A stretch of DNA of 64,000 nucleotides from Caenorhabditis remanei. Lineage: Eukaryota; Nematoda; Chromadorea; Rhabditida; Rhabditidae. The translations under genes and the position numbers were made by a program. Under the pieces are notes generated by a model. That model worked only from the letters and a program-made list of their open reading frames with translations. It was not told the origin of the DNA and made no database searches. Every line of letters begins with the position of its first letter. Within the stretch, counting starts at the first letter, position 1. The stretch is taken from contig NC_071329.1 in the NCBI RefSeq assembly GCF_010183535.1, forward strand, positions 12,462,001 to 12,526,000, written 5' to 3'. Below, in pieces: positions 1 to 12,127 of this stretch.

Positions 1-65
1 GCCGCGGCGCCCTTTTCCTCACTACACTCATAAAATGAATGCCACAGAATCAGGTTGAGACGTGC

Positions 66-1192
66 GGGGGTATACACAGGTGAACCGCTGGGAATCCTAT
101 ATGTGAAGGTGCCAGAATAGCGCCCTATGTGTGTCCATAAATGAAAAGTGGATCGCGCGTGTGCCGCATATGTGCGGTCGTCTTTTCTGTGTACTGGCAG
201 CGCGTGCACCCATATAGCTCCCATATGTATGGTCCATATTTGAGGGTGGCGGCCGGCCGCCGCAACGACACTCCGGAATTACACGTGGGCGTGTTGTTTA
301 CCGTAAATCGACGCGACATTTTTTTCTATAAGTCCGGGCCCATTTTCTCCGTTTCTCGAAGTTTTTCACATATTTTCTTAATTCTTTTTGCACAAAACAG
401 ATAATGGCAAACTTCAAAAATAAAAATAAATATATTCAAACTTGCGGAAACTTATTTTTTCAATACAAAAATTGTTATTTTCTCAAGAAACTAGAATTTT
501 AAGTTTTTGTTGAGAAGTTCGGGTCTGATGTTCCGCTTCACTTCGGTATGATAAGAAATCATATTTTTCAGGTGGATTTAAAGGTAAGAAGGTAAAAATT
601 TGTCATACCGAAGTAAAGTCAAAATGCCGGACTTCGAATTTCTTCGACGGGTATCATTTTCTTTCTGAGCTCAAAGAAAAGATTTAGAATCAATGATTGT
701 GTTATAACCACCAAGCTAACATAAGATTTTTATAGGAAATCGTGTGTGATTTTCAATTTTTTTAAAGTATTGCCATTATCTGTTTAAAAAAGGAAAGAAC
801 TTCGAGAAAAGAGGAGAAAATATACAAGTCCGAGAAATGGGAAGTGAACAAGTTGGAAAAAGAAAAGTGAAACAACATGATAACATTACATACCAATCAC
901 AACAATGAATTTGGCCTTTCTAGTGTTTCATACAGAATAATCAACCAAATGCGATTGGTAGAATTAATGCTGATTATGCTATCCATATACGTTCCATATG
1001 CGCTCCACGTTCTCGGCCGACCGCGCGGTGATCCACATAGACACATATAGGGCCCAACCCTCATTCTTTTTAGCCGCACATACGCCACCGCGCGGTTACA
1101 TATGTGTTCCCCAGCGGTTCACCTGTGTAGCTCAGTGGTAGAGCGCTCCCTTAGCATGGGAGAGGGCTGGGGTTCAATTCCCCATACCTCCA
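66..1192 (+). pseudogene. tRNA-Ala(AGC) gene split by a 1053-bp element
   Basis: The first nine bases of a tRNA-Ala gene (GGGGGTATA, 66-74) are followed by an insertion at 75-1127. The rest of the tRNA resumes at 1128 with a duplicated TA and runs to the discriminator A at 1192. The upstream flank (1-65) is the same as the flank of the intact tRNA gene at 23646. The 3' part keeps an A box (TAGCTCAGTGG), the anticodon loop TTAGCAT and the B box (GGTTCAATTCC), but its 5' acceptor strand is displaced. It cannot make a normal tRNA. It lies in the unc-104 intron before the first visible exon. Confidence 0.93.
75..1127. mobile_element. TA-flanked foldback element with CACAGGTGAACCGCTGGG ends
   Basis: Perfect 18-bp terminal inverted repeats (CACAGGTGAACCGCTGGG) lie just inside a TA target duplication, as in Tc1/mariner-type MITEs. 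The arms stay complementary in patches further in, for example the region 340-410 against 765-850 and the CTTCACTTCGGTATGAT stretch near 537-553 against its complement near 604-618, so the whole element can fold back. I see no transposase reading frame, so it is probably non-autonomous. The target is the A-box edge of a tRNA-Ala gene. A relic of the same family lies at 14759-14843. Confidence 0.88.
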
Positions 1193-1234
1193 GAATCTTT
1201 TAGAATTTTTTGATGGAGGTGAATCTATTTTCAG

Positions 1235-4200
1235 CAATCAACGGTCATGCAATTAACAAGGAGAACTTCAGTTTCAATTTTGACCACTCTTACTGGTCCT
1301 TCACAAAGAATGATCCACATTTCATTTCGCAGAAGCAAGTGTATGAAGAGCTTGGAGTGGAGATGCTTGCACATGCATTTGAGGGGTAAAATATGACAAA
1401 ATGACATGATAGATCATATGATATTTAGGTATAATGTCTGTATATTTGCATATGGACAAACTGGGTCTGGAAAGTCTTACACCATGATGGGAAAAGCAAA
1501 TGATAAAGAGGAAATGGGTATTATTCCTCGTTTGTGTGATGATTTATTTGAAAGAATTGATAATAACAATGACAAGAATGTACAATATTCTGTGGAGGTA
1601 TACAGTAATCCAGATGAAAAGATTTGATCAATTTGATTCAGGTATCTTATATGGAAATCTATTGTGAAAGGGTCAAAGATCTTCTGAATCCCAGCTCTGG
1701 AGGCAATCTTCGGGTTCGTGAACATCCTCTTCTTGGTCCATATGTCGATGATTTAACGAAAATGGCAGTGTGTTCGTACAATGACATTTGCAATCTGATG
1801 GACGAAGGAAACAAAGCGAGGTAATGAGACACAGACAAGGCAGAGAAGAACACAACAATAGTGTCAAGGCAAACAATACCATGAATTAATGTCGGGGGTA
1901 TAGCTCAGGGGTAGAGCGCTCGCTTTGCATGCGAGAAGTCTGGGGTTCGATTCCCCATACCTCCAGATGACTTTTTGATTTTTTTCAGAACTGTTGCTGC
2001 TACAAACATGAACTCCACTTCATCAAGATCTCATGCCGTGTTCACAATCGTTCTCACTCAAAAGAAACATTGCAGTGATACCAACTTGGATACTGAAAAA
2101 GTTTCCAAAATTTCTTTAGTTGATTTGGCAGGATCCGAAAGAGCGAATTCGACTGGAGCAGAGGGTCAGAGACTAAAAGAAGGAGCCAATATTAACAAAA
2201 GTTTGACAACTTTGGGACTTGTCATCAGTAAACTCGCAGAAGAAGTGAGTTATTTAAATCTTATTCGTTTCGTTTCACATTTCAGTTGTAGACCGAATTA
2301 GAAAAAGAATCAGTAAGTTTCGAGTGTCAACATTCATTTATTTCCACGTTTTTTCTCAACCGTAACACAGTTTTCTCTGGGTGTTTTGTGAATTGAATGT
2401 TACCATTTAACACTTGCTGAAACACATTATGCAAACCTGCTCCATTGAACTTTCTGGGATTTCGACAGAGCACTATTGCAACAAAGCTTTTTACCGAGTG
2501 ACAATAACTCATTGGTTTTCCGAAATGAGTTTTGATTGGCCTTTTCCAGGCTGGAAACAAAAAAAAGAGAGCAAAAGGAGTAGTTCCATATCGTGATTCT
2601 GTGCTGACGTGGCTTCTCAGAGAGAATTTGGGAGGAAATTCAAAAACTGCAATGCTTGCTGCACTCTCTCCAGCTGATATCAATTTTGATGAGACGTTGA
2701 GTACTTTGAGGTATAAATTAATGAGGAACAAGACCTAGCAACAAAAATATTTTCTGTTTTTAGATACGCTGATCGAGCGAAACAAATTGTTTGCCAAGCC
2801 GTTGTTAATGAGGATCCAAATGCGAAACTCATTCGAGAACTGAAAGAAGAAGTCAACAAATTACGTCACATACTGGATGAAAAGGGAATCGACGTGGCAG
2901 ATGTACAGGATACTCCTGGAAGACCGAATAAGGGACCAAAGTTATCTGCACAAGTACACAATACAATAGAACAATTACAAGCATCTGAGAAATTGATAGC
3001 TGAATTGGATAAGACTTGGGAACAGAAATTGGTCAAAACAGAAGAAATCAGAAAACAAAGAGAAGAGGAACTTCGAGAAATGGGTCTGGCCTGTTTGGAT
3101 GATGGAACTACGTTGGGTGTATTCAGTCCGAAGAAGTTACCACACTTGGTGAACTTGAATGAGGATCCATTGATGTCAGAATGTCTCATTTATTATTTGA
3201 AAGAAGGAGTTACGAGGTGAGAAAACTAAAAGATTCTGGAGGTATGGGGAATTGAACCCCAGCCCTCTCCCATGCTAAGGGAGCGCTCTACCACTGAGCT
3301 ATACCCCCGCACGTCTCAACCTGATTCTGTGGCATTCATTTTATGAGTGTAGTGAGGAAAAGGGCGCCGCGGCAATGTTTGTGATTCGTTGCGGAGAGTG
3401 TGAAGAATGAAACTGATTCCGCGCGGAAGGCAAATAATCAGGTTTTAGCTTCTGTCCGCGCGGAAAGATTCAAAAGAATTTACATGGAATGTTTCAATTT
3501 GAACGAATCAGAATCAGATTGAGACGTGCGGGGGTATAGCTCAGTGGTAGAGCGCTCCCTTAGCATGGGAGAGGGCTGGGGTTCAATTCCCCATACCTCC
3601 AGAATATTTTTAAAGTATTCTTCAAAACAGTCTCATTATTTTAGTGTTGGTCGTCCTGAAGCAGAACACCGTCCAGATATTCTCTTATCAGGAGAAGCAA
3701 TTCTGGATTTACATTGTGAATTCATAAATGAAGATGGAAATGTTACTTTGGCAATGCAGCCGGATGCATCTGTTTATATCAATGGAAAACAAGTGAAAAC
3801 ACCTACCGTAATGCATACAGGATCCAGAGTTATCCTCGGAGAACATCACGTTTTTCGGTACAATGATCCTCAGGAAGCAAGACAGAGTAGACATAATTTG
3901 GCAGCAATTACAGGTGAAGTCTGAGAAAAAGAAAATAAATCTCACTAATTAGATCTCAGCAGAACAACCAATTGATTGGAAATATGCTCAACAAGAACTT
4001 TTGGAGAAGCAAGGAATTGATTTGAAAGCAGATATGGAGAAGAAATTATTGGAAATGGAGTCACAATACAGAAAAGAAAAAGTGGAATTGGAGAAGAAAA
4101 TGTATTTGCAAACGAAGGTATCGAGAGAGAAAAAAAAAGAGAATTAGCATATAAATTTGAATTTTGAAATATGTTGCAGGAATACGAAACATTGATCGAA

Positions 4201-7200
4201 AGCCTTCAGAGACAAGTGGATTTAGCTCAATCTGTTATTTCAAGTGGTGGTTCAATCTGGGAAGGAGAACGAATGTTGACGTCTTCTTTGATGGAATTCC
4301 GTAAGTTTTCTTTGATTTATTTTTCTGAAAAAGCGGTGATTCTCTTTTGAGATTAAAGCCATTGAAATGGAGCCACAGAAATATCATTTTTCACATTTTC
4401 AGCGGAAGAATTGAAATGGACATCAGATCAAAAAAGAGTGGTTCGGAAGGCAGCAATCAAATGGAGATATCATCAGTTCACTTCAGTTCGTGATGATCTT
4501 TGGGGCAATGCAATATTTGTGAAAGAAGCGAATGCAATTTCTGTTGAATTGAAGAAGAAAGTTCAATTCCAATTTGCTCTTTTGACGGACACAATGTATA
4601 GGTGAGTTAGATATTCTTCAAAACAAAGATTCCGAAATTTGAATCCTGGATTCCAGTCCTCTTCCACCTGATCTCCTGCCACCTGGAGAGGATCTTACAC
4701 TCCGCCCGTATCCAAAAACTGTCGTGGCAATTCAAGTTCAAGATCTCAAGAATGGAGCAACTCACTATTGGAGCATTGAGAAACTCAAGTGAGTTTAGAT
4801 ATTCTTTGCATCTTCTCTTTCTCTATTTCTCTCAACTTCTCCCACTCTCTCTTCTCTCTTTCTCCATGCACGATCTCCACGTAGATCTGCAACTACAGTA
4901 ACCCGTTGTCTTGAAATCATCACGTCGTCGTGTTTTAGAGTATATAACTGCAATTTCATTTTCATCATTCACACGCCCACAGAGCAGCTTTTTGTGCTTT
5001 CACTTTATGCTTAAGTGTACTGTGTGTACACTTCTTCTACCATTTATTTTATTTTTTCGAATATTTCTCACTTATTATGGGCGGCACGGATCGGATATGA
5101 CTATCATTTGGTTATACTATTTCGGGTGTTTCAGAATGGGTATAGCATTTTTAGTTTTGTTATTTCTTGAGGGGATTAGTGATAGTTGCACTGGTATCAA
5201 CTGTGCAATTCTTTTACTGGAAAATTAAGTATAGAAGCAGAAAATAGAATTTGAAGTGAGAATTGTCGATGGAGAATTAATGTAAATTCCTTTATATAAT
5301 ATTTTCCCAGTGTGAGTAACTTTTCCCAAAATAGGTCAGCACTTAGTCTCACGTGTATTTATCCTATCCTCCTGATAATTTTCCCAATAAAAACCGTAGA
5401 CCGCCCGTCCTTCAATTGCAGGCAACGCCTCGAAGACATGAGAATCTTCTACAATTCGGAGTTATCTGTTGCTGGAACACCAGTCGAATGCCCGTATCCA
5501 CCAGTTGCTTCAGAAGGATGGCTAGCTGCTTTGCACTTCAATCCGACACGTCTTATACCTGACAGGTACTGGATTCTTCTTCTTCCTTCTCGTTGTCTTC
5601 TTCTTCTTTCAAATGCTTTTCGCTTTGCATGCTTATCCATTTCCCCCCCCCCCCCCCTTTCTCCTCTCTGTGCACGATCTACTAAATAACATATATTATT
5701 TATCTCTTGATTTTTCAACTCTTTAGTTTTTGAAAACTCATCTGAAAATCGTTTGTTTTCCATTGATTTCCTTTCTGGGTTACTGTAACAAACCTATTTT
5801 CCCTGAGCATGTTTGAACTATCGCGCGAGGTGAAAAAACTGATTATTTCTTTGTTGTGTGAACTGATAATCATCAGATAGGATCTTTTAGTTTCATTCAT
5901 AATTCGAATTTTCAGACAACGACTTGAAGCAATGCGAGATATGTATGAAACTGATGTGCAAATGTCGCCAACTGACGGAGATCCAATGATGGATGCACTG
6001 ATGGGAACTGATCCATTTTATGATAGATTCCCTTGGTTTAGAATGGTTGGAAGAGCATTCGTTTACTTGAATAACCTGCTTCATAATGTTCCATTGATTC
6101 ATAAAGTTGCAGTTGTTAATGAGAAAGGAGAAGTTAAAGTGAGGGACTGTCATAAGGATTCAAATCTAGAAATTGATTGATTTCAGGGATATCTGAAAGT
6201 TGCCATTGAACCAGTCCAAAAAGATGAAGTCCAAAATCAAAAGAAGGGAGTTCGTCAGACGGCGAAACTTCATTTCCGAAAGGAAGACTTTTTGAAGACC
6301 CATAAAAACGGAGAGACTGATGAATCAAGTGACTTAGCATTCCCAGATCATATGCCAGAAGAAATTGAATTCTGCTTCCGCGTTGTTGTCCTCCAGGCAA
6401 TCGACGTGGCAGACGCATATTCAGATGTTTTCTGTCAGTTCAAGTGAGTTTTTATAGTTCTTATCAATCCCCGAAATCAGGAATAAATGAAAAACGTATT
6501 CAGTTTCCTCCATCGTCATGACGAGGCATTCTCCACTGAGCCAATGAAAAATTCGAAGTCTCCATTGACATTCGAACACACTCAGAATCTTCACATCAAA
6601 ATGAGCAAGACATTCCTTCATTACCTCCATCATTTTCCTATTATCTTTGAGGTTTGATTACCTTTTCCATGAATATTTTGAATTCTTTTGTTCCAGGTAT
6701 TTGGACATTTCCAACCAAAGAAAGAGCAGTTTAACTTTGAAAGACAAAACAGTGCATTGGGAAGACGATTGAGCACGAAGCTGACATTCCAACAGCCAAG
6801 TCTTGTGATTTCAACTCCAGTCAAGAGTAAGAAGGCGAATGCACCGATTCATAATAAGTGAGTCTTGAATGTAGTACTTGATTCAAACAAAACTATTTAT
6901 GTCCAGCACTGCCTCCGTAAAATCAAAACATGACCTCCTCGTTTGGTTCGAAATCTGTGAATTGGCCAATAATGGAGAGTACGTGCCAACAATTGTCGAC
7001 CATGCTCAAGGACTTCCAACACATGGCATATTCTTACTTCATCAGGGAATTCAACGAAGAATTAAAATCACAATTTGTCATGAAAAAGGAGAATTGAAGT
7101 GGAAAGACTGCCAGGAACTCGTCGTCGGACGTATCCGTGCCGGACCAGAATGGGCTGGAGGAGATGACGTGGATGTGTTGTCACTTGGATTGTTCCCTGG

Positions 7201-8932
7201 AACTTTTATGGAGTTTTCAATGGATGATCGAACATTCTTCCAATTTGAAGCTGCTTGGGATTCATCTCTCCATAATTCTCCGCTTCTCAACAGAGTTTCC
7301 AATTATGGAGATCAAATCTACATGACACTTTCTGCTTATATGGAATTAGATGGGTGTGCTCAGCCAGCTGTAATTACGAAGGACTTGTGTCTTTTGATCT
7401 ACGCAAGAGACTCCAAAATCTCAGCAGCAAGTCGTTTCTGTCGATCACTGATTGGTGGAATCTCGAAGTCTCCGGAGATGAATCGAGTGCCTGGAGTCTA
7501 TCAGTTGTGCCTGAAGGATGGATCGGACTCAGGTAGTCCAGGTGAAACGCTTTCCGCTTTTTATTTCATTCTTCCCTTCTCTCACCTTCCTCCAGTTTCA
7601 GATTCTTCATACTTTTCCCTATTAGTAGCTTTCCTAGAGCATCCATTCTCACCCTTTTCTTCCCCCAATCGCTTCTCCGCTTTGCCTTTTTCCGTTCTAT
7701 TTGTTTTCTTCTAACTTTCGAATTTGTTTCCAGGAGCAATTCGTCGTCAACGCCGGGTTCTTGATACCTCTTCCGCATATGTCAGAGGAGAAGAGAATCT
7801 GGGTCAATGGAGGCCACGTGGAGATTCATTGATATTCGAACACCAATGGGAACTAGAGAAATTGACAAGATTACAACAAGTTGAAAGAGTTCGTCTTTTC
7901 TTGAGACTTCGTGATCGTCTGAAGGGAAAAAAAAACAAGGGCGAAGCCAGAACTCCAGTTAGTCCATGTGATCCAGTTTGTGCGATTCCGGAAAGTGTCA
8001 AATTGGATGAAAAGGAGAAAGGTAAAATTGAGAATAAATTGACTGTTTTTCTATCATAAAGTGTTTAGGAATCGTCGGAAAAGTATTGGGACTGATCAAG
8101 AGAAGAATTCCAATGAACAAAGATCCTCCGACTGGAAACAAAGCACAGGAATTGAGTGATGAGAGTGGATCGAATAGTATCACATCTCCAACTTCTGATA
8201 AGTAAGTTAACGTCTTCTTATTGAAACTTTAGAAGTTTTCAATACGAATTCCAGATCCCTGATCAAATCATCTCAATCTTCCGATCTTCTATGCCGTCAA
8301 AAATCGAAATCTGATCAGAATCTCGCTTCGAATGATGATATTCTTGATAGCATCGGAGGAATGAAACGAAGTTTGAGTGGTTCCAGAATCCTTCAACTCA
8401 ATATTCTGGTGCCAGAAGTTCTCGAAGAAAGAGTCGGAGTCGTTGTTTCCAAGAAGGGATACATGAACTTTTTGGAAGAGAAAACGCAAGGATGGACTCG
8501 TCGATGGGTTGTCGTCCGTCGTCCGTATATTCTCTTGTTCCGTGATGATCGAGATCTTGTCATTCGAGGAATCATCAACTTGGCAAATGCGAGAATCGAG
8601 CATTCTGAAGATCTGCAAGCGATGGTTAAAGTTCCGAATACATTCAGTGTTTGCACAAATCAACGTGGATTCTTGATGCAGATGATGCCAGGAGATGAGG
8701 TGAGACAAAACTTTGGATTTTATATTTATTTTCATTGTCAAAACAGTTTTTTCTCGATAAAAGACTCGTCAAAAAAGTAGACGATTCTAATTGAAACTCT
8801 TCCGAATTTCAGATGTATGACTGGTTGTATGCAATAAATCCATTGATGGCTGGACAAATGAAATTACACGGAAATCAGAATGGAACAACATTGAAATCAC
8901 CATCACCTTCTTCCACAACCATCGCCCCATAG
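1235..8932 (+). CDS. unc-104: Kinesin-3 motor UNC-104 (KIF1A type), 5' end outside window
   Basis: Kinesin-3 carries synaptic-vesicle precursors to microtubule plus ends in neurons. The first visible exon (1235-1385) starts within the motor domain, so the N-terminal exons lie left of the window. The exons then read the P-loop [13 protein letters not shown], the switch I region [13 protein letters not shown], switch II DLAGSE, a lysine-rich loop 12 (GNKKKRAKG), a coiled coil, an FHA domain (exon 3645-3913), a long stalk/MATH-like region and a C-terminal PH domain (about 8430-8900). The stop is TAG at 8930-8932. Motor exons: 1235-1385, 1429-1597, 1642-1820, 1989-2244, 2550-2710, 2764-3216. Introns carry tRNA-Ala genes and one transposon insertion. 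The sequence matches C. elegans UNC-104 nearly throughout. A 144-nt in-frame exon (5422-5565) and a possible 21-nt microexon (2292-2312) suggest isoforms. Confidence 0.97.
1894..1965 (+). tRNA. tRNA-Ala(TGC)
   Basis: The 72-nt cloverleaf starts GGGGGTA and ends TACCTCC plus discriminator A. The acceptor stem has the G3:U70 wobble that is the alanine identity element. The anticodon arm is CTCGC-TTTGCAT-GCGAG, giving anticodon TGC. A box TAGCTCAGGGG and B box GGTTCGATTCC are present, with a T run shortly downstream. It sits in the unc-104 intron 1821-1988, on the same strand as the host gene. Confidence 0.96.
2292..2312 (+). other. Candidate 21-nt microexon of unc-104
   Basis: In the intron 2245-2549, the sequence ttgtag|21 nt|gtaagt has an acceptable acceptor and a perfect donor. 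The 21 nt keep the reading frame and would add seven mostly acidic residues (TELEKES) directly before the lysine-rich loop 12 of the motor. Whether it is used cannot be told from sequence alone. Confidence 0.4.
3237..3308 (-). tRNA. tRNA-Ala(AGC), left member of a divergent pair
   Basis: The 72-nt tRNA lies on the minus strand with anticodon arm CTCCC-TTAGCAT-GGGAG (anticodon AGC), G3:U70 in the acceptor stem, and intact A and B boxes. It sits in the unc-104 intron 3217-3644, antisense to the host. It forms a head-to-head pair with the gene at 3530-3601, separated by 221 bp of conserved spacer, and the whole unit recurs inverted at 23357-23717. Downstream of its 3' end is a short T run (AATCTTTTAG). 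Confidence 0.97.
3530..3601 (+). tRNA. tRNA-Ala(AGC), right member of a divergent pair
   Basis: The sequence is identical to the partner tRNA at 3237-3308 apart from orientation: anticodon AGC, G3:U70, A box TAGCTCAGTGG, B box GGTTCAATTCC. A TTTTT terminator follows within ten bases. It is in the same unc-104 intron and in the host sense direction. Confidence 0.97.
5422..5565 (+). other. In-frame cassette exon of unc-104
   Basis: This 144-nt exon has a ttgcag acceptor and a gtactg donor. It begins QRLEDMR, and the following exon (from 5916) begins QRLEAMR. Both join in frame to the exon ending at 4788, so the 48-residue exon can be included or skipped. The shared start suggests it arose by exon duplication, with the rest having diverged. 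It is protein-coding in style throughout. A poly-C run (about 5643-5657) lies in the intron after it. Confidence 0.6.
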
Positions 8933-9100
8933 AGAAAACCTGGAAACTCTTTTTTCTTTCCTATCTCTGTTTTTTCTGTGATTTTTCACTTTTTCTTTTC
9001 CATTTTGCTTTATTTTCGAAGCATTTCGAGATATATTTATAATTTATATTAATTTATTTGATCTCTTTTTCTCTATTATTTCTTAATTTTTAGCTAACGA

Positions 9101-9465
9101 GTACTCTCTTGTCCGTAGCAATTTTTCAGTGCGCTAATTAGTCCCGGTTGAGCTGTTTCACTGAGAATCACAAGATGTTTTTTGTTTTTCACAGAATTTT
9201 CTATCGCTTCCTTCGCTTTCTTGTTTTGTAATCAGATAATGCCAAATGTTTTCTTTCCTCTTTTCTCCTGAAATAAATTGATTCGCTTTAAACATTTGTC
9301 ATTAATCAAGCACTATGATTTGGAAAAAAAAATTGGGTAGTAGGGGAGAAAACTCGGTAAACGGTGGAAAAGGAAATGTTGATAACACAGGAAAACTGTG
9401 AGCATTAGACGATGAATATAGAGAAAAAATGCATTATAAAGCTCTCTGGGCTTCTCCATCCGATC
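9101..9465 (+). repeat. unc-104 3' flank, reference copy of a triplicated segment
   Basis: This stretch begins near the T-rich 3' UTR of unc-104 (stop at 8932) and includes CAGTGCGCTAATTAGTCCCG and AAACTCGGTAAACGGTGG. It recurs at 11403-11665 and, for its second half, at 15938-16166. The 8933-9620 interval contains no other gene that I can see. Confidence 0.85.
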
Positions 9466-9620
9466 CAGAAACTTGCCTTCTGGTGAAGTCAACGACCAAT
9501 TGTTTCAATAGTGACCGGTGCATATTGATTTAATGGTATTCTGCATACTCTCCATTCTTACTGTCTATACATATTGATTCCTGTGCCTCTACCCTATTCA
9601 TCGTCTTGACCCCAATACCA

Positions 9621-11273
9621 ATGGGTGAAACTCCAGAATCCCCACCATTTCCTCTTCTAAAACTTCCTTATGTAGTTTTAAACAATGTGATTTCAAATTT
9701 CAAACAACGAGAAATGTAGGTTTGAAATAACTATTCTTCTTCTATAATTAACATTAATTCAGACTTGAGTTTTCATTCGTTTCAAAGAAATGTAGCTCCA
9801 TCATTAAGACTTCAAATCTTTTCCGTTTCGAGATTCGGATTTCTTTTGCAAAAGACCTTCCTGTTGTTTCTTTCACCCCTCCTGGAAAGTTCACACTGGG
9901 TAACTGTCATATCGCAGAAGATTATTTTGAAAAACGAGAGAATTATATAAGGGATATAGTCGATATGAATAAGTGGTCAGGAGATGTCGATGAGAAAAAT
10001 TTGCAATTGTCTCTCACTTGGGCTGACTACATCTTTGACCTATACCATCTTAATAACATTGCTGGTATATACTTGAGTTCGAACTTTTCTCTGAATAAAG
10101 TCAACACAATAGTGGAATGGCTCAATAGGCGAATACCATATCCGATGAACTTCTTCTTCAATGGATCTGAAACAAATGAGGATGGATTGGAATTGTTTTT
10201 TGATAGATTGAAAGTTAATATGCGAACATTATCTCTTCAACTGACTGTCGTAAAGGATTTGAAACCATTCATTCGCAGGATTCTTGATTTGGATCGTTTT
10301 GAAGCATACGGAAAAAGTTTTACGTATCCGATAAAATGGATTACAATGGATTATATACTTTCTTCTACTTTCAAGTCAATATATATGAGATACACTTCGT
10401 TCACAGAGATGGATTTCAATAGATTCATAAAGAGTTGGCTGAATGGGAACCATTCGAGACTGGAGTCGTTCTATGCAGACGTCCAACAAATGAATCGTGA
10501 TCTGGTCATTGATGGAATTGAAGTTGAAAAAAGAGATGACAATGTGAAACGAGTATTCACTGCGTAAGTAATTTATATCGAAAATCTTTACTCAACCAGT
10601 CCCGGTCTAACTCAGTGAGTAAATCCTCCTCTCAGAGACTCTTCGAGGACGGAATGCAGTACAAGAATCGACATGAACGATTACTTTTTGGATACTGCTC
10701 TTTTTCGGTTTTCTACAGTTGAGTTAATGAATCTCTGAAACTTTGAAAAAATACGTGCAGTGTTACTCCTTCAATATTCCTAGTTACCATTTGTTTTCCA
10801 AAATCAAATGGAATTTTTTAAACCAAAGCATAGAACTCATGAGATTATTATTAGATCTTTTCTGCTCTAATGATAGCTTTGTCTGAAATTTCATCGTTTC
10901 CCTCTAAGACATCTGAAGCTATAGAAGACATATTTCTGCAATTGTAGTGAAAACAATAAGTCAAGTGTGCTGGACTATGAAGCAATCGTGCTCAACGAGT
11001 CTTGTACTGAACTTCGTACTCAAAAAGTCTCTATTGTAAGAATTTCTGTGTTTAGAGAACTTGTTACATACTCAATCTGTATAGCAATACTAAAATCAAA
11101 TTGCATTCAGGAAATCAACGATATGGGATACTTATTCGTATGAACTGAATGGAGGATATGATATTTCGAGAAGTGACGGAACCAGTGCCACGATCAAATT
11201 GGAACGTCATGTTTTTGATTTCATGCCTCCAATTTGCACGTTTCTAATGGTGGTGTGGTCAAAACTAGGTTGA
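9621..11273 (+). CDS. F-box B-like protein (F-box plus FBA_2-type domain)
   Basis: Three exons join in perfect phase: 9621-9715, 9763-10563 and 11111-11273 (stop TGA), giving about 352 residues. The N-terminus FPLLKLPYVVLNNVISNFKQ followed by the FSFVSKKCSSIIK region is an F-box. The C-terminal half, with FIKSWLNGNHSRLESF and the final GGYDISRSDGTSATIK...FLMVVW pattern, matches the F-box-associated type 2 domain of Caenorhabditis fbxb proteins. Such proteins are SCF ubiquitin-ligase substrate adaptors and evolve fast. It sits between two copies of the unc-104 3' flank, so it is likely a lineage-specific arrival. No orthologue can be named. Confidence 0.85.
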
Positions 11274-11402
11274 TGAAATATCTTTCTGTTCACTTTCTAC
11301 CTTCCATTTCTCAAGGTTTCACTGCTTTAGTAATTGTCAAATATTCTATTAATTTCATAGGCATCACTGAATTTTCAAACCACAGATTTTGTCATCTCTC
11401 CA

Positions 11403-11665
11403 TTTTTCAGTGCGCTAATTAGTCCCGGTTGAGCTGTTTCACTGAGAATCACAAGATGCTTTTTTGTTTTTCACAGAATTTTCTATCGCTTCCTTCGCTT
11501 TCTTGTTTTGTAATCAGATAATGCCAAATGTTTTCTTTCCTCTTTTCTCCTGAAATAAATTAATTCGCTTGAAAAATTGTTATCAATAAAGCACAAAAAC
11601 GCATCACAATGATTTGGATAAAAAATGGGTAGTAGGGAGAAAACTCGGTAAACGAAAAAAAAAAA
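11403..11665 (+). repeat. Second copy of the unc-104 3' flank
   Basis: This copy is nearly identical to 9121-9360, starting at ATTTTTCAGTGCGCTAATTAG and running through the AAACTCGGTAAACG motif. It follows the F-box gene stop by about 130 bp. It shares AAAAACGCATCACAATGA with the third copy (15938-16166), which the first copy lacks. From 11666 to 12127 I see only a short repeat with GCTGCGAGA motifs and CACGTG boxes upstream of the kinase gene. Confidence 0.85.
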
Positions 11666-12127
11666 TTTCTTTCCCTCGTTCTCCTCTGCGCCTTTAAGGT
11701 AATCGCTGCGAGACCAGCGAATTTTTTTAGGAGGGAGAATTAAATTTTTGAAATTAAAGTTTTTTCAAAATTCACTCCAAAAAATGCGGAGGTTCGCTGC
11801 GAGAGGATAACGACGAAAAGAAAACTCTACTTTGGAAGCAGCAGTATGCCAGGTTTGTTTTTCTGTATCAAAAAAGCTCATGAAATTGAGAATTAAATTT
11901 TCTACAACTCTGATGGAACATTTTTTCATACACTGCGACGCCTGAAAACCGGAAAACGCTGTGTTTTTAGTGCAAAAAATAAAAGAAATGAATTTAAAAA
12001 ATTCGGCTCCACGTGCCCTACAGTTCTTTTTCGCCACGTGGGCGACCGTGACGTGGCAAACAAATGTGGAAGATGCGAATGAACAAAATGAATTATTCTG
12101 CATTGGAATAATTCATATTCTTCCAAT

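Noticed and set aside
3526..3640. Open frame starting [20 protein letters not shown] (also at 23350-23432 on the other strand)
   Set aside because: It is the translation of the tRNA-Ala gene and its flank, not a protein gene.
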